Positions 16,478 through 24,348 of a stretch of DNA of 27,192 bases are shown in pieces. This DNA is from an uncultured Collinsella sp. (GTDB lineage Bacteria; Actinomycetota; Coriobacteriia; Coriobacteriales; Coriobacteriaceae). Made by a program: the position numbers and the translations under genes. The notes below the pieces were generated by a model. That model had not been told where the DNA came from. It worked only from the letters and a program-made list of their open reading frames with translations, and did not search any database. The DNA is taken from contig CABSNM010000024.1 of the NCBI GenBank assembly GCA_902479065.1, forward strand, positions 1 through 27,192, in the 5' to 3' direction. The first letter of the stretch is position 1. Each line of letters opens with the position of its first letter.

Positions 16478-16514
16478 GGTAGATTTTTGGGATATGTCTA
16501 GAAATCTACCTTTT
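16478..16514 (+). terminator. Terminator-like hairpin after lysC
   Basis: GGTAGATTT (16478-16486) pairs perfectly with AAATCTACC (16502-16510), followed by TTTT. The stem is only 9 bp and AT-rich, and the loop is 15 bases. An alternative partner for the left arm, CCAAAAAATCTAG, lies at 16543-16555, so two exclusive folds are possible in this 220-base gap. Confidence 0.55.
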
Positions 16515-16560
16515 GGCGCATGAGTGGGTTTTGAGGCATGTTCCAAAAAATCTAGCGCGG

Positions 16561-16585
16561 GGCGTTTCGTTTCGGTTTCGTTTCG
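16561..16585 (+). repeat. Short tandem TTTCG tract
   Basis: The stretch reads as GTTTCG units repeated four times (CGTTTCGTTTCGGTTTCG then TTTCG) upstream of asd. It is a simple-sequence tract; a following ACGGGG/CCCCGT pair (16586-16612) may form a weak hairpin. Confidence 0.45.
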
Positions 16586-16687
16586 ACGGGGTGGGTTTCG
16601 TGTCCGCCCCGTTCTTGTATACACTGGGCAAGAATATCCTGCCTGCTCGGCGTGCGGGCAAAAGCCACAACCTTCAAAGGGGGAAGC

Positions 16688-17713
16688 ATGAAACAGTACA
16701 CGGTTGCTATTTTGGGCGCGACGGGGGCCGTGGGCACCCAGATGCTCGAGTGCCTCAACGAGCAGGAGTTTCCGGTTGGCAAGCTCAAGCTGCTGGCGAG
16801 CGCGCGTTCTGCGGGCAAGACCGTCGAGTTCCGCGGCGAGCGGGTTGTTATTGAGGAGGCTTGCCCCGAGGCCTTTGAGGGCTGCGACATCGTACTCGGC
16901 GCTGCCGGCGACGATATCGCCAAGGAGCTGCTGCCCGAGGCTGTCAAGCGTGGCGCCGTCGTGGTCGACAACAGCCACGCCTTCCGCATGGATCCCGAGG
17001 TGCCGCTCGTCGTGCCCGAGATCAATGCCGACGACATCAAGTGGCATCACGGCCTTATCGCTAACCCTAACTGCGCAACCATCATCGGCCTGGTTCCCAC
17101 CTGGCCGCTGCACAAGCTCGCCGGCGTGAAGCGCATGATCGTCTCGACGTACCAGGCGGCTTCGGGCGCTGGTGCTCCCGGTATGGCCGAGCTCGAGGCC
17201 CAGCTGGCCGCCTTGGGTCGTGGCGAGGAGATTCCCGAGCCGCGCGCATTTGCCGCCCAGTTGGCGAGCAACCTGATTCCGCAGATTGGCGGCGTCAAGG
17301 AGGAGGGCTTTACCTCCGAGGAGATGAAGTTGCAAAACGAGGGTCGCAAGATTATGCACCTGCCCGAGCTGCGCGTGAACTGCACCTGTGTGCGCGTGCC
17401 TGTGCTGCGCTCGCACTCCGAGAGCATTACGCTCGAGTTTGAGCGCGACATTACGGTCGAGGAGGCCCGTGCTGCGCTGGCTTCTGCCCCGGGTGTCAAG
17501 CTGGTCGACGATCTGGGTGCCGAGGATGCGCACGACCGATTCCCCATGCCGATGGACACCTCCGACCAGGACCTGATTTGGGTCGGTCGCGTGCGCCGCG
17601 ACATCTCGAACCCCGAGGTCGCGCGTGGCATCACCTTCTGGTGCTGTGGCGACCAAATCCGTAAGGGCGCGGCAACCAACGCCGTCCAGATCGCCAAGCT
17701 GCTCTGCGAGTAG
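16688..17713 (+). CDS. asd: Aspartate-semialdehyde dehydrogenase
   Basis: This 341-residue enzyme reduces aspartyl phosphate to aspartate semialdehyde with NADPH. The nucleotide loop GATGAVG (10-16) begins the Rossmann domain, the catalytic Cys is C129 in ANPNCATI, and the catalytic His is H242 in PVLRSHSES. The hinge TYQAASGAGAPGM (153-165) is typical of the bacterial family. The ATG at 16688 is chosen because AAAGGGGGAAGC lies directly upstream; an in-frame GTG at 16652 has no such site. It follows lysC on the same strand, giving consecutive pathway steps, though 220 bases with a terminator-like hairpin separate them. Confidence 0.95.
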   Translation: MKQYTVAILGATGAVGTQMLECLNEQEFPVGKLKLLASARSAGKTVEFRGERVVIEEACPEAFEGCDIVLGAAGDDIAKELLPEAVKRGAVVVDNSHAFRMDPEVPLVVPEINADDIKWHHGLIANPNCATIIGLVPTWPLHKLAGVKRMIVSTYQAASGAGAPGMAELEAQLAALGRGEEIPEPRAFAAQLASNLIPQIGGVKEEGFTSEEMKLQNEGRKIMHLPELRVNCTCVRVPVLRSHSESITLEFERDITVEEARAALASAPGVKLVDDLGAEDAHDRFPMPMDTSDQDLIWVGRVRRDISNPEVARGITFWCCGDQIRKGAATNAVQIAKLLCE

Positions 17714-17727
17714 CGGTGGAACTGTCC

Positions 17728-17856
17728 GGCGGGGGCCGGGCTTAGCTTTCAGAACGTCCTCGACCATGTGCGGCGCCTTGTCCTGCTCCTTCGGAGCCGC
17801 GGACAAGGCGCCGCACTGGTCTGCGGAGTGTTCTGAAAGCTGAGCCCGGCCCCGCC
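17728..17856 (-). repeat. Structured palindrome, TCCGCA/GAGGAC family, copy 2
   Basis: In minus-strand reading, outer arms (17830-17856 with 17728-17755, one extra G and one wobble) flank ACTCCGCAGACCA and ATGGTCGAGGAC, where GACC pairs with GGTC. The inner stem is a perfect 16 bp (17768-17783 with 17801-17816), and the tip is GCTCC-GAA-GGAGC plus A. Arm sequences differ from the other copies but the internal-loop bases are the same. It starts 15 bases after the asd stop codon and has no T-run, so it is not a plain terminator. Confidence 0.85.
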
Positions 17857-18073
17857 TGCGGTGACTCGGCTGCGAGCGGCCTGCGATGGGGCCGTTGTTG
17901 GTTGGGGCCGCTGGGCTGATGTGAGGGCGCGTGGCCGTTGCGGGCCCTGGTCCCGGCGGCGGTCTCGGCGCTTTGCGCCTGCCTCCTTTGGGGACTGCGG
18001 GTCCGTGACGGCAGCTGCGGCGCTTCGCGCCTGCTGCCTGAGGTGACTTTGGGGTTGGGGTGAATTGAAGTTG
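17857..18073. other. GC-rich intergenic stretch with a nested hairpin
   Basis: No gene is supported here. A nested hairpin lies at 18010-18038: GGCAGC/GCTGCC outside and GGCGC-TTC-GCGCC inside. A related GGCGCTTTGCGCC occurs near 17968-17980, and CTGCGGTGACT (about 17856) recurs as CTGAGGTGACT (about 18038). The stretch looks like eroded repeat material. Confidence 0.5.
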
Positions 18074-18241
18074 AATACTTTTCCCGAGAAGTGAACGACC
18101 TATTTTGGACCCCCGAAGCATTGGCATATTTTGACCGCTATTTCCTGCGGCTTTGCTGCGCGAATCCTGCGGTTTTGTAATCAAAAAGTGTGGATGCTCC
18201 GGGGCCTCGTTTTTACTCGTTCACTTCTCGGGAAAAGTATT
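18074..18241. repeat. 168-bp element with perfect 25-bp terminal inverted repeats
   Basis: Arms 18074-18098 and 18217-18241 are exact 25-base complements (AATACTTTTCCCGAGAAGTG... inwards). Inside, 18107-18121 (GGACCCCCGAAGCAT) pairs imperfectly with 18194-18206 (ATGCTCCGGGGCC), and TCCTGCGG occurs twice near the centre. It contains no gene and I see no flanking target duplication. A MITE-like or structured repeat is possible. Confidence 0.75.
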
Positions 18242-18349
18242 AGAGCTCAGCTGGCATGGGTACCGCCCTGGCGTCGAAGCCCCGCGTCTTCTTCGCTTGA
18301 TTGGGGAAAGTGGCCTCGCTTAAACAATTACGAGCCTGTCCGGGCGTAT

Positions 18350-18364
18350 CAGACAGGTTGTCTG
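18350..18364. promoter_or_regulatory. Small palindrome upstream of the alkyltransferase gene
   Basis: CAGACA-GGT-TGTCTG is a perfect inverted repeat 45 bases before the GTG start. It lies just upstream of a TATTAT (18377-18382) that could be a -10 box. It may be an operator, but no regulator is known to me for this sequence. Confidence 0.35.
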
Positions 18365-18409
18365 CACAATTCGCGGTATTATGGTGCGGAGTTTTGAAAG
18401 GAGCCGCTG

Positions 18410-18988
18410 GTGGTCACGACGACGTTTGCTTCGCCTTTGGGCGAAATCCTGCTTGCCGCTGATGGCCGCGGTCTGACGGGGCTTTGGTTTGAGGGGCAGG
18501 AGCACTTTGGCTCCACGCTTCTCCGGGAAGACTCCGAACATGTTGAAGGGGCCGATGCGGTTTCCGGTGCTGGTGGCATGTCGTCGGCGAGTCCGGCTCA
18601 TGGTGCGGCTTCTTCGGTGCTTGAGCGTTCGTGGGCTTGGCTGAATGCTTATTTTGCAGGGCAGGAGCCTCTGTATACGCCGCCGTTGCATATGATCGGT
18701 ACGGCGTTTCAGCGTGAAGTCTGGTTTGAGCTGCTTTCTATTCCGCGTGGCGAGGTCGCCACGTATGGCGAGATTGCGGCTCGTGTCGCCGCCCGCCATC
18801 GGGTGCCGGGGAACGAGGACCCCGTTATGTCTCCTCGTGCGGTGGGGGCTGCGGTCGCTCGCAACCCTATTTCGATTATCGTGCCGTGCCATCGCGTGGT
18901 TGCCGCCGACGGCGCGCTTAACGGATATGCCGGCGGGCTCGATCGCAAGGAGTGGCTGCTTCGGCTTGAGGGTGCGTACGAGGACTAG
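18410..18988 (+). CDS. ogt: Methylated-DNA--protein-cysteine methyltransferase
   Basis: This 192-residue protein removes alkyl groups from O6-alkylguanine by suicide transfer to its own cysteine. The acceptor is C160 in IIVPCHRVV, followed by the family's NGYAGGLDRKEWLL. The DNA-binding helix-turn-helix lies at about 112-150 (RGEVATYGEIAARVA ... RAVGAAVARNP). An Ala/Ser/Gly-rich insertion (about 45-72) and a short insert near 131-142 make it slightly longer than E. coli Ogt. The start is GTG with GAAAGGAG upstream at normal spacing. It stands alone between repeat-rich intergenic regions. Confidence 0.93.
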   Translation: MVTTTFASPLGEILLAADGRGLTGLWFEGQEHFGSTLLREDSEHVEGADAVSGAGGMSSASPAHGAASSVLERSWAWLNAYFAGQEPLYTPPLHMIGTAFQREVWFELLSIPRGEVATYGEIAARVAARHRVPGNEDPVMSPRAVGAAVARNPISIIVPCHRVVAADGALNGYAGGLDRKEWLLRLEGAYED

Positions 18989-19027
18989 CGCTCGAACACT
19001 TTGCATAGCCAAGATGCCGTGAAAGAA

Positions 19028-19136
19028 CGGGACACGCTTTCCGAATGGAGACTCAGACGGAAACCACGTCCCGGAATTCCGTTTTAAAGCGGGATGCGCT
19101 TTCCGAATGGCGTCCCAAGCGGAAACCGTGTCCCGG
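19028..19136. repeat. Two tandem 47-bp hairpin repeats with a partial third
   Basis: Copies at 19028-19074 and 19090-19136 both begin CGGGA, share CGCTTTCCGAATGG and GCGGAAAC/ACGGAAAC, and end GTCCCGG, with a 62-base period. Each is itself an inverted repeat (GGGAC...TTTCCG with CGGAAA...GTCCC). A partial third unit, GGGACGCCGTTTCCGG, follows at 19153-19168. They fill the gap between the converging alkyltransferase and fluoride transporter genes. Confidence 0.7.
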
Positions 19137-19194
19137 AATACAGCCTCAGAGTGGGACGCCGTTTCCGGTTGAGACCACCTGCTTGGACATCTTT

Positions 19195-20430
19195 CTACGC
19201 TCGCTCTTGCAGGGCGTAGATCGACTTATCCATGTTGAACAGGTAAGCCACGACGCAGACAATAAAGAACATCGGCAGATTACCAAAGCCGAAGACTTCG
19301 CAGCCAATAAGGATGGGTGCGAGCAGCGTATTGGTGGCGCTGCCAAAGACGGCTGCGTAGCCCAACGCGGCGCAGAACTCGGCGGGCATGCCGAGAATCC
19401 CGGCGAGTACGACACCCAGGCTGGCTCCGATGGAAAACAGCGGCGTCACCTCACCGCCCTGATATCCTGCGGCAAGTGTGGCGATGGTGAGTACGAATTT
19501 GAGCGCCCAGTCCCAAGGCATGATGGCGACCTTACCGTTACCGTTGAGCGCCGCCGATATCAGGTTGGTGCCAAGGCCGCAGTATCGACCCTGCCACAGT
19601 GCGAACAGAATCGCCGATAGCGCGATGCCGATAGCGGCGATGCGCGCATAGGGGTTGGGGAGCAGCCGCGCCGCAAGGGTCTTGGCATGGGCAAGGCACC
19701 AGGCAAAGGCACCGCCTACCATGCCAAACGCGATGCCTAGTACCGCAAGCCGTCCAAGACCGGGGAGATCAAGCGCGCATGAGGCGACAACGGCGACCTC
19801 GAACTTCTCGAGTCCCAGGGCACCGGAGGTCATACTTGCGGCGAGCGAGGCTGTAAGCGCGGGAAACAGTGCGCGGTATTCCATGCGTCCTGCGACCAGT
19901 ACTTCGATAGCAAAGACCGTGGCAGCAAGGGGCGTTCGAAAGAGCCCGGCAAAGCCGGCGGCCATGCCGATAAGCAAAAACGTGTTGCCGGGGTCTCGGA
20001 AAGGTAGACGTCGGCCGATCCAATGTGAGACGGTTGCACCGATCTGCACGGCCACGCCCTCGCGTCCCGCACTGCCGCCAAAGAGGTGCGTCCCCCACGT
20101 GCTCAGCATAATGAGCGGCACCAAGCGCGGCGAGATGGCGTCCTCATGCCCGTGGCCTACGTCGAATACCAGGCTCATGCCGCGGTCGGTACCCTTGCCC
20201 CAAGCGTGGTAGGCAAACACGATGGCAAGGCCCATAAGGGCGAGGAAGGGGAGGAGCAGGGTGATGTGTTCGTCGCGGAAGGCGCCGATCGCCAAAAGCA
20301 CGCGTCCAAAGAGCGCGCAGATGGCGCCAACGATGATACCGACGGGGATTCCGACGGCACCCATAAGCACAAGACCGCTATAGGTGTTGAGCAGACGTTT
20401 GATTCTGCTCGATGCGCTGCTTTCCGACAC
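19195..20430 (-). CDS. eriC: CLC-F type fluoride/proton antiporter
   Basis: This 411-residue membrane protein belongs to the CLC superfamily, and its motifs fit the fluoride-exporting CLC-F branch rather than chloride CLCs. The filter region reads THLFGGSAGREGVAVQIG with gating glutamate E124, preceded by KGTDRGMSLVFDVGHG, both familiar from CLC-F proteins. A later AGLFRTPLAATVFAIEVL (161-178) is the second conserved CLC segment. About ten to twelve hydrophobic segments are visible and there is no cytoplasmic CBS domain. The start is GTG at 20430 with GGAGGAG just upstream. The leader carries a fluoride riboswitch with a terminator, which independently supports fluoride as substrate. Chloride transport is a less likely alternative. 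Confidence 0.88.
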   Translation of the reverse strand: MSESSASSRIKRLLNTYSGLVLMGAVGIPVGIIVGAICALFGRVLLAIGAFRDEHITLLLPFLALMGLAIVFAYHAWGKGTDRGMSLVFDVGHGHEDAISPRLVPLIMLSTWGTHLFGGSAGREGVAVQIGATVSHWIGRRLPFRDPGNTFLLIGMAAGFAGLFRTPLAATVFAIEVLVAGRMEYRALFPALTASLAASMTSGALGLEKFEVAVVASCALDLPGLGRLAVLGIAFGMVGGAFAWCLAHAKTLAARLLPNPYARIAAIGIALSAILFALWQGRYCGLGTNLISAALNGNGKVAIMPWDWALKFVLTIATLAAGYQGGEVTPLFSIGASLGVVLAGILGMPAEFCAALGYAAVFGSATNTLLAPILIGCEVFGFGNLPMFFIVCVVAYLFNMDKSIYALQERA

Positions 20431-20440
20431 TTCTCCTCCA

Positions 20441-20500
20441 AAACAAAAAAGACTCCTGCCGCAGCGTGATGCCTAGGGGCATCACGTAACAGCAGAAGTC
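20441..20500 (-). terminator. Riboswitch-controlled terminator before the fluoride transporter
   Basis: On the minus strand, GACTTCTGCTG pairs with CGGCAGGAGTC around a perfect inner hairpin CGTGATGCC-CCTA-GGCATCACG, and a TTTTTTGTTTT run follows. The 5' strand of this stem is the last conserved strand of the fluoride aptamer. Aptamer folding and termination are therefore mutually exclusive, as expected for a fluoride ON switch. Confidence 0.8.
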
Positions 20501-20575
20501 ATCAGCAACAAGGCGGTTTAGGATAACGCGGCAGCTTGGCTGGCGCACCCAACGGAGACATTCATTCCGCAGTGG
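20490..20575 (-). ncRNA. Fluoride riboswitch (crcB motif)
   Basis: The minus-strand leader has CGGAATGAATGTCTCCG near its 5' end and GCTGATGACTTCTGCTG at its 3' end. The latter is the strongly conserved 3' segment of fluoride (crcB) aptamers. GCGGAA can pair with TTCTGC, and GAATGTC can pair with GACTTC as the pseudoknot, with one bulge. The middle arm is longer than in the minimal aptamer and I could not fold it completely. The aptamer lies directly before a terminator and a CLC-F gene, a known fluoride-responsive pairing. Confidence 0.75.
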
Positions 20576-20684
20576 CATCATAGCGGTGGATACGGTTTGG
20601 GTCAAATGGTTGCCGTGGACAGTCCTGGTGCCTGCCCGCACCCCTCGTTTCCCCATATAAAACCTGCCAAAATAAACCTGTCCC

Positions 20685-20712
20685 TTTTTGGTCGGTGCGA
20701 AATGGGTAATAC
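20685..20712 (+). promoter_or_regulatory. Possible promoter of the ABC transporter genes
   Basis: TTTTTG (20685-20690) and TAATAC (20707-20712) are spaced by 16 bases, a weak match. GGTAATAC and GTTATCC around it (20705-20729) form a loose inverted repeat that could be an operator. Elsewhere in this 20576-20745 gap I see no gene. Confidence 0.3.
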
Positions 20713-20745
20713 TAAAGAGTTATCCGACCAGATGGGAATTAATCG

Positions 20746-21447
20746 ATGGCTTATATCGAATTCAAAGACGTCGTCAAAGCATACGGCGAGGGTGACGCCC
20801 GCATTCACGCGCTCGATGGCGCGAGCTTTACGGTCGAGCGTGGCGAGCTCGCCATCATTTTGGGTGCTTCGGGTGCCGGCAAGACCACGGCGCTCAACAT
20901 TCTGGGCGGCATGGATACGGCGACTTCCGGCACCGTAACGGTGGATGGGCGCGATGTGAGTTCCGCCAATGAGGCGCAGCTCGTGGAATACCGCCGCGCC
21001 GACGTCGGCTTTGTCTTCCAGTTCTATAATCTGGTTCCCAACCTGACGGCGCTCGAAAACGTCGAGCTTGCGGCGCAAATCTGCCCCGATTCGTTCGATG
21101 CCGAACAGACACTTCGCCAGGTTGGCCTGGGCGAGCGCCTCGCCAACTTCCCCGCGCAGCTTTCGGGCGGCGAGCAGCAGCGCGTGTCCATCGCCCGCGC
21201 ACTGGCCAAGAACCCCAAGCTGCTCCTGTGCGATGAGCCCACGGGCGCGCTCGACTATAAAACCGGCAAGCAGATCTTGCAGCTGCTGCAGGATACCTGC
21301 CGCAAGCAGGGCATTACGGTCATCATCATCACGCACAACTCCGCACTCGCGCCCATGGCCGATCGCCTGATCTGCTTTAAGAGCGGTCGTGTGGAGAGCG
21401 AGACGGTCCAGCAAAATCCCGTGCCTATCGAGACGATCGAGTGGTAG
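20746..21447 (+). CDS. ABC transporter ATP-binding protein, MacB/LolD type
   Basis: This 233-residue ATPase would power the FtsX-type permease encoded next. The motifs in order are Walker A GASGAGKTT (40-48), Q-loop Gln Q92 in FVFQFYNLVP, signature LSGGEQQRV (139-147), Walker B LLLCDEPTGALD with E164, and the switch His H197 in ITHNS. The sequence is closest to the MacB/LolD/BceA group that serves permeases working mainly on envelope substrates or peptides rather than importers. The permease begins five bases after its stop (or overlaps it if the GTG is used), so the pair is an operon. The substrate cannot be read. Confidence 0.93.
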   Translation: MAYIEFKDVVKAYGEGDARIHALDGASFTVERGELAIILGASGAGKTTALNILGGMDTATSGTVTVDGRDVSSANEAQLVEYRRADVGFVFQFYNLVPNLTALENVELAAQICPDSFDAEQTLRQVGLGERLANFPAQLSGGEQQRVSIARALAKNPKLLLCDEPTGALDYKTGKQILQLLQDTCRKQGITVIIITHNSALAPMADRLICFKSGRVESETVQQNPVPIETIEW

Positions 21448-21452
21448 CGCCC

Positions 21453-24218
21453 ATGGACCAGGACCGCCAAAACAGCCTACGCCGCGACGCGCAGAACACG
21501 GAGCGCGAGCAGGATTTTACGACCTACCGCACTGCCCAAAGCTCAAACGATATGGTGCCGACGGTGTTTCGCCGCGGTGTCTACCGCACGATTCGCGGCA
21601 GCCTCAAACGCTTCTTGTCCATTGTCGTGATCACCGCGCTCGGCGTGAGCGTGATGTGCGGCCTCAAGGCGGGTTGCGAGGATCTGTGCGATTCGGTCGA
21701 CGCCTATTTTGACCAGCAGAATGTCTATGACATTAACGTGCAGTCGACCTATGGCCTGACTGACGATGATCTCGACGCCATCCAAGAGGTCGATGGCGTC
21801 GAAACGGCCGAGGGCATCTACACCGAGACCGCCTACACCGCCGTGGGCACAACGCGCGAGCGCGTGGTCGTGCAAAGTCTCTCCAAGGAGAACATCGATC
21901 AGCCGGTGCTCGTGAACGGCGATTTGCCCGAGAGCGCCGATGAGGTCGCGGTGACTTCGAAGTTCCTGAAGGCTTCGGGCAAAAAGCTCGGCGATACGGT
22001 GAGCTTTGCTGCCAACGATGCGAGCTCGTCGAACCAAAGCGCCAAGGATCAGTTTGCCGCGGGCGATTACACCATCACGGCCGAGGTTCTCGATCCCACT
22101 GATGTGAGCTCCGACTCGACGGTCAACGCCTTCCGTGCCGCCTCGGCGGCGGACTATAAGTTCTATGTGAGCGAGGACGCCGCGACATCTTCTTCCTACT
22201 CCGCGGTCCACGTGGTCGTCGAGGGAGCCAAGGATCTCAACTCATATTCGGATGCCTACGCGGCAAAGATCAATGAGGCCAAGGGCAATATCGAGAAGAT
22301 CCGCGAGGAACGTGAGAAGGCGCGTGCCCAGGAGCTGACGGCCGATACGCCGGCGAGCTTGGACGCGGCTGAGCGTCAGGCCGCCATGCTCTTTGGGATC
22401 GAGCAGGACAACATCAATCGCATGGCCGAGGGCAGCGGCGAGCGTGCGCAGGCGCAAGCCGACCTGGACCAGCGCCGTGCCGCCGCCGACCAACAGTTTG
22501 CCGACGCCCGCGCCGAGCTTTCCGACCTGGGCGAATGCACCTGGTACATCCAGGATCGCGGCAATATCGCAAGCTACTCGAGCGTGGAGAGCGATAGCTC
22601 GTCAATTGAAGCCATCGCCACGGTGTTCCCGTTCATCTTCTTTATCGTCGCCGTGCTCATCAGCCTCACCACCGCCACGCGTATGGTCGAGGAGGAGCGC
22701 ACGCTCATCGGCCTGTATAAGGCGCTCGGTTATTCGCGCGGGCGCATCCTGTCCAAATACGTGGACTATGCGCTGTGGGCGTGCCTGATCGGCGGCGTGC
22801 TCGGCAACATCATCGGATTTGTGGGCCTGCCGCTGTTCCTGTTTACGGTGTTCGACGACATGTACTCGCTGCCCCAGATGTTGCTTTCGTACGACATCGT
22901 GTCTTCGATCGTTTCGGTGGCGCTGTTTGCCGTGGGCGTGGTGGGCGCCACGATTATCGCCTGCCGCCACGAGATGGCCGAGACCCCGGCCTCGCTCATG
23001 CGCCCCAAGGCCCCGCGCGCCGGCTCGCGTATCTTGCTCGAACGTATCGGCTTTATCTGGCGCCGCATGGGCTTTTTGAACAAGGTCGCTGCACGCAACC
23101 TATTCCGCTATAAAAAGCGCGCCTTTATGACCATCTTTGGCATCGCCGGCTGCACGGCGCTTGTGATTTGCGGCATGGGCATTCGTGATACGTCGGTCGC
23201 GCTTTCGCCCAAGCAGTACGGGCATATCACGCGCTATGACCTGCTGGCGGTTGCCAATCCCGACGATTTTTCACAGACGTGCGCGGCGCTCGACGAGCGA
23301 AGCGCAGCCAAGGATTCCGACGTGACCGTGTCTTCGACGCTGCCGATTATGACCGACAACGTCACCTTTACATTTGGCGGCAAGAGCGAGACCGTGCAGC
23401 TGATCGTGGTGCCCGATGACCGCACGAACGACCTGGACGACTACGTGTGTCTCGAGGATGAGTCCAAAGAGCCGCTATCTTTGCGTGACGGAGATGTGTA
23501 CCTGAGCAAGAGTTCACAGCTGGTGCTGGGGATTCAACCGGGCGATACGGCACACGTCCAGGATTCGTCGCTCAACGTAGCCAAGGTCAAAGTCAGCGAC
23601 ATTTCGCTCAACTATCTGGGCAACACGCTTTACATGACGCAGAGCACCTATGAGCGCGCGTTTGGGCGCGGCGTTCGCCTCAATGGCATCTTTGCGCTGC
23701 TCAAGGGTTCGTCGGCCGACCAGATTGCGTTTAGCAAGAAGCTTAAGAGTGACGGCTGGCTTTCGATTTCGAGCACGGCCGAGCATTGGGAGAACTTTGA
23801 GGCGAACTTCACTATTATCAATTCCGTCGTGGTGCTCGTGACCTTTATGGCGGCGTGCCTATCGTTTGTGGTGGTGTTTACGCTGTCTAATACGAATATT
23901 TCGGAGCGCGAACGCGAGCTGGCGACCATCAAGGTGCTGGGCTTCCGCCGTGGCGAGGTGCACCATTACGTCAACAAGGAGACGTTGATCCTCACGGCAA
24001 TTGGCGCCGCGCTGGGCGTGCCACTGGGCGGCTTGCTGGCCGAGAGTTTTACGTACATTTTGCAGATGCCGTCGCTGTACTTTGATGTTGAGGTCGAGCC
24101 GCTAAGCTACGTGCTCGCCGTGGTGCTTTCCTTTGGCTTTACGTTTATCGTCAACCTCGCCACCAATCGTACCCTCAACAAGATCGACATGGTCGGCGCC
24201 CTCAAGAGCGCCGAGTAA
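21453..24218 (+). CDS. FtsX-family ABC transporter permease with large extracellular domains
   Basis: This roughly 921-residue membrane protein is the partner of the preceding ATPase. It has two FtsX-type repeats. The first membrane segment (about 53-71) is followed by a long extracytoplasmic domain (about 75-380) that ends in a charged coiled-coil-like stretch (about 270-345, rich in Glu, Arg, Ala and Gln). Membrane segments lie near 388-407, 437-463 and 480-506. A second half starts with a segment near 550-572, a second extracytoplasmic domain (about 575-780), and three last segments (786-812, 846-869, 882-903). This is the plan of efflux or mechanotransmission ABC systems. The ATG at 21453 is used; a GTG at 21441 overlaps the ATPase gene. 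No sensor kinase is next to it. Confidence 0.9.
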   Translation: MDQDRQNSLRRDAQNTEREQDFTTYRTAQSSNDMVPTVFRRGVYRTIRGSLKRFLSIVVITALGVSVMCGLKAGCEDLCDSVDAYFDQQNVYDINVQSTYGLTDDDLDAIQEVDGVETAEGIYTETAYTAVGTTRERVVVQSLSKENIDQPVLVNGDLPESADEVAVTSKFLKASGKKLGDTVSFAANDASSSNQSAKDQFAAGDYTITAEVLDPTDVSSDSTVNAFRAASAADYKFYVSEDAATSSSYSAVHVVVEGAKDLNSYSDAYAAKINEAKGNIEKIREEREKARAQELTADTPASLDAAERQAAMLFGIEQDNINRMAEGSGERAQAQADLDQRRAAADQQFADARAELSDLGECTWYIQDRGNIASYSSVESDSSSIEAIATVFPFIFFIVAVLISLTTATRMVEEERTLIGLYKALGYSRGRILSKYVDYALWACLIGGVLGNIIGFVGLPLFLFTVFDDMYSLPQMLLSYDIVSSIVSVALFAVGVVGATIIACRHEMAETPASLMRPKAPRAGSRILLERIGFIWRRMGFLNKVAARNLFRYKKRAFMTIFGIAGCTALVICGMGIRDTSVALSPKQYGHITRYDLLAVANPDDFSQTCAALDERSAAKDSDVTVSSTLPIMTDNVTFTFGGKSETVQLIVVPDDRTNDLDDYVCLEDESKEPLSLRDGDVYLSKSSQLVLGIQPGDTAHVQDSSLNVAKVKVSDISLNYLGNTLYMTQSTYERAFGRGVRLNGIFALLKGSSADQIAFSKKLKSDGWLSISSTAEHWENFEANFTIINSVVVLVTFMAACLSFVVVFTLSNTNISERERELATIKVLGFRRGEVHHYVNKETLILTAIGAALGVPLGGLLAESFTYILQMPSLYFDVEVEPLSYVLAVVLSFGFTFIVNLATNRTLNKIDMVGALKSAE

Positions 24219-24281
24219 CCTGTCCTGGGATTCAAGTTCTAGCGAGCTGCCGACGCGCCCGCAGCAGCATTTTTGCATAAA

Positions 24282-24323
24282 CCGCCCCGCCAAATGCATA
24301 CTTTGACGGGGCGGTTGCTTTTT
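24282..24323 (+). terminator. Intrinsic terminator of the ABC operon
   Basis: CCGCCCCG (24282-24289) pairs with CGGGGCGG (24307-24314), and CAAA/CTTTG extends the stem inwards. TTGCTTTTT follows. It lies about 60 bases past the permease stop codon. Confidence 0.85.
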
Positions 24324-24348
24324 GCCCACAGGTACCCCAGGGGGCGCC

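Noticed and set aside
16325..18184. A 619-codon open frame on the minus strand opposite lysC-asd, and similar long antisense frames at 2850-3974, 13329-14792, 15025-16461 and 24696-25958
   Set aside because: They lie opposite genes with clear family motifs, have biased, low-complexity translations with no recognisable domains, and are expected from the codon phase of GC-rich genes.
19028..19136. CRISPR-like array
   Set aside because: Only two full units, each a long imperfect hairpin, a spacer of only 15 bases between them, and no cas gene nearby.
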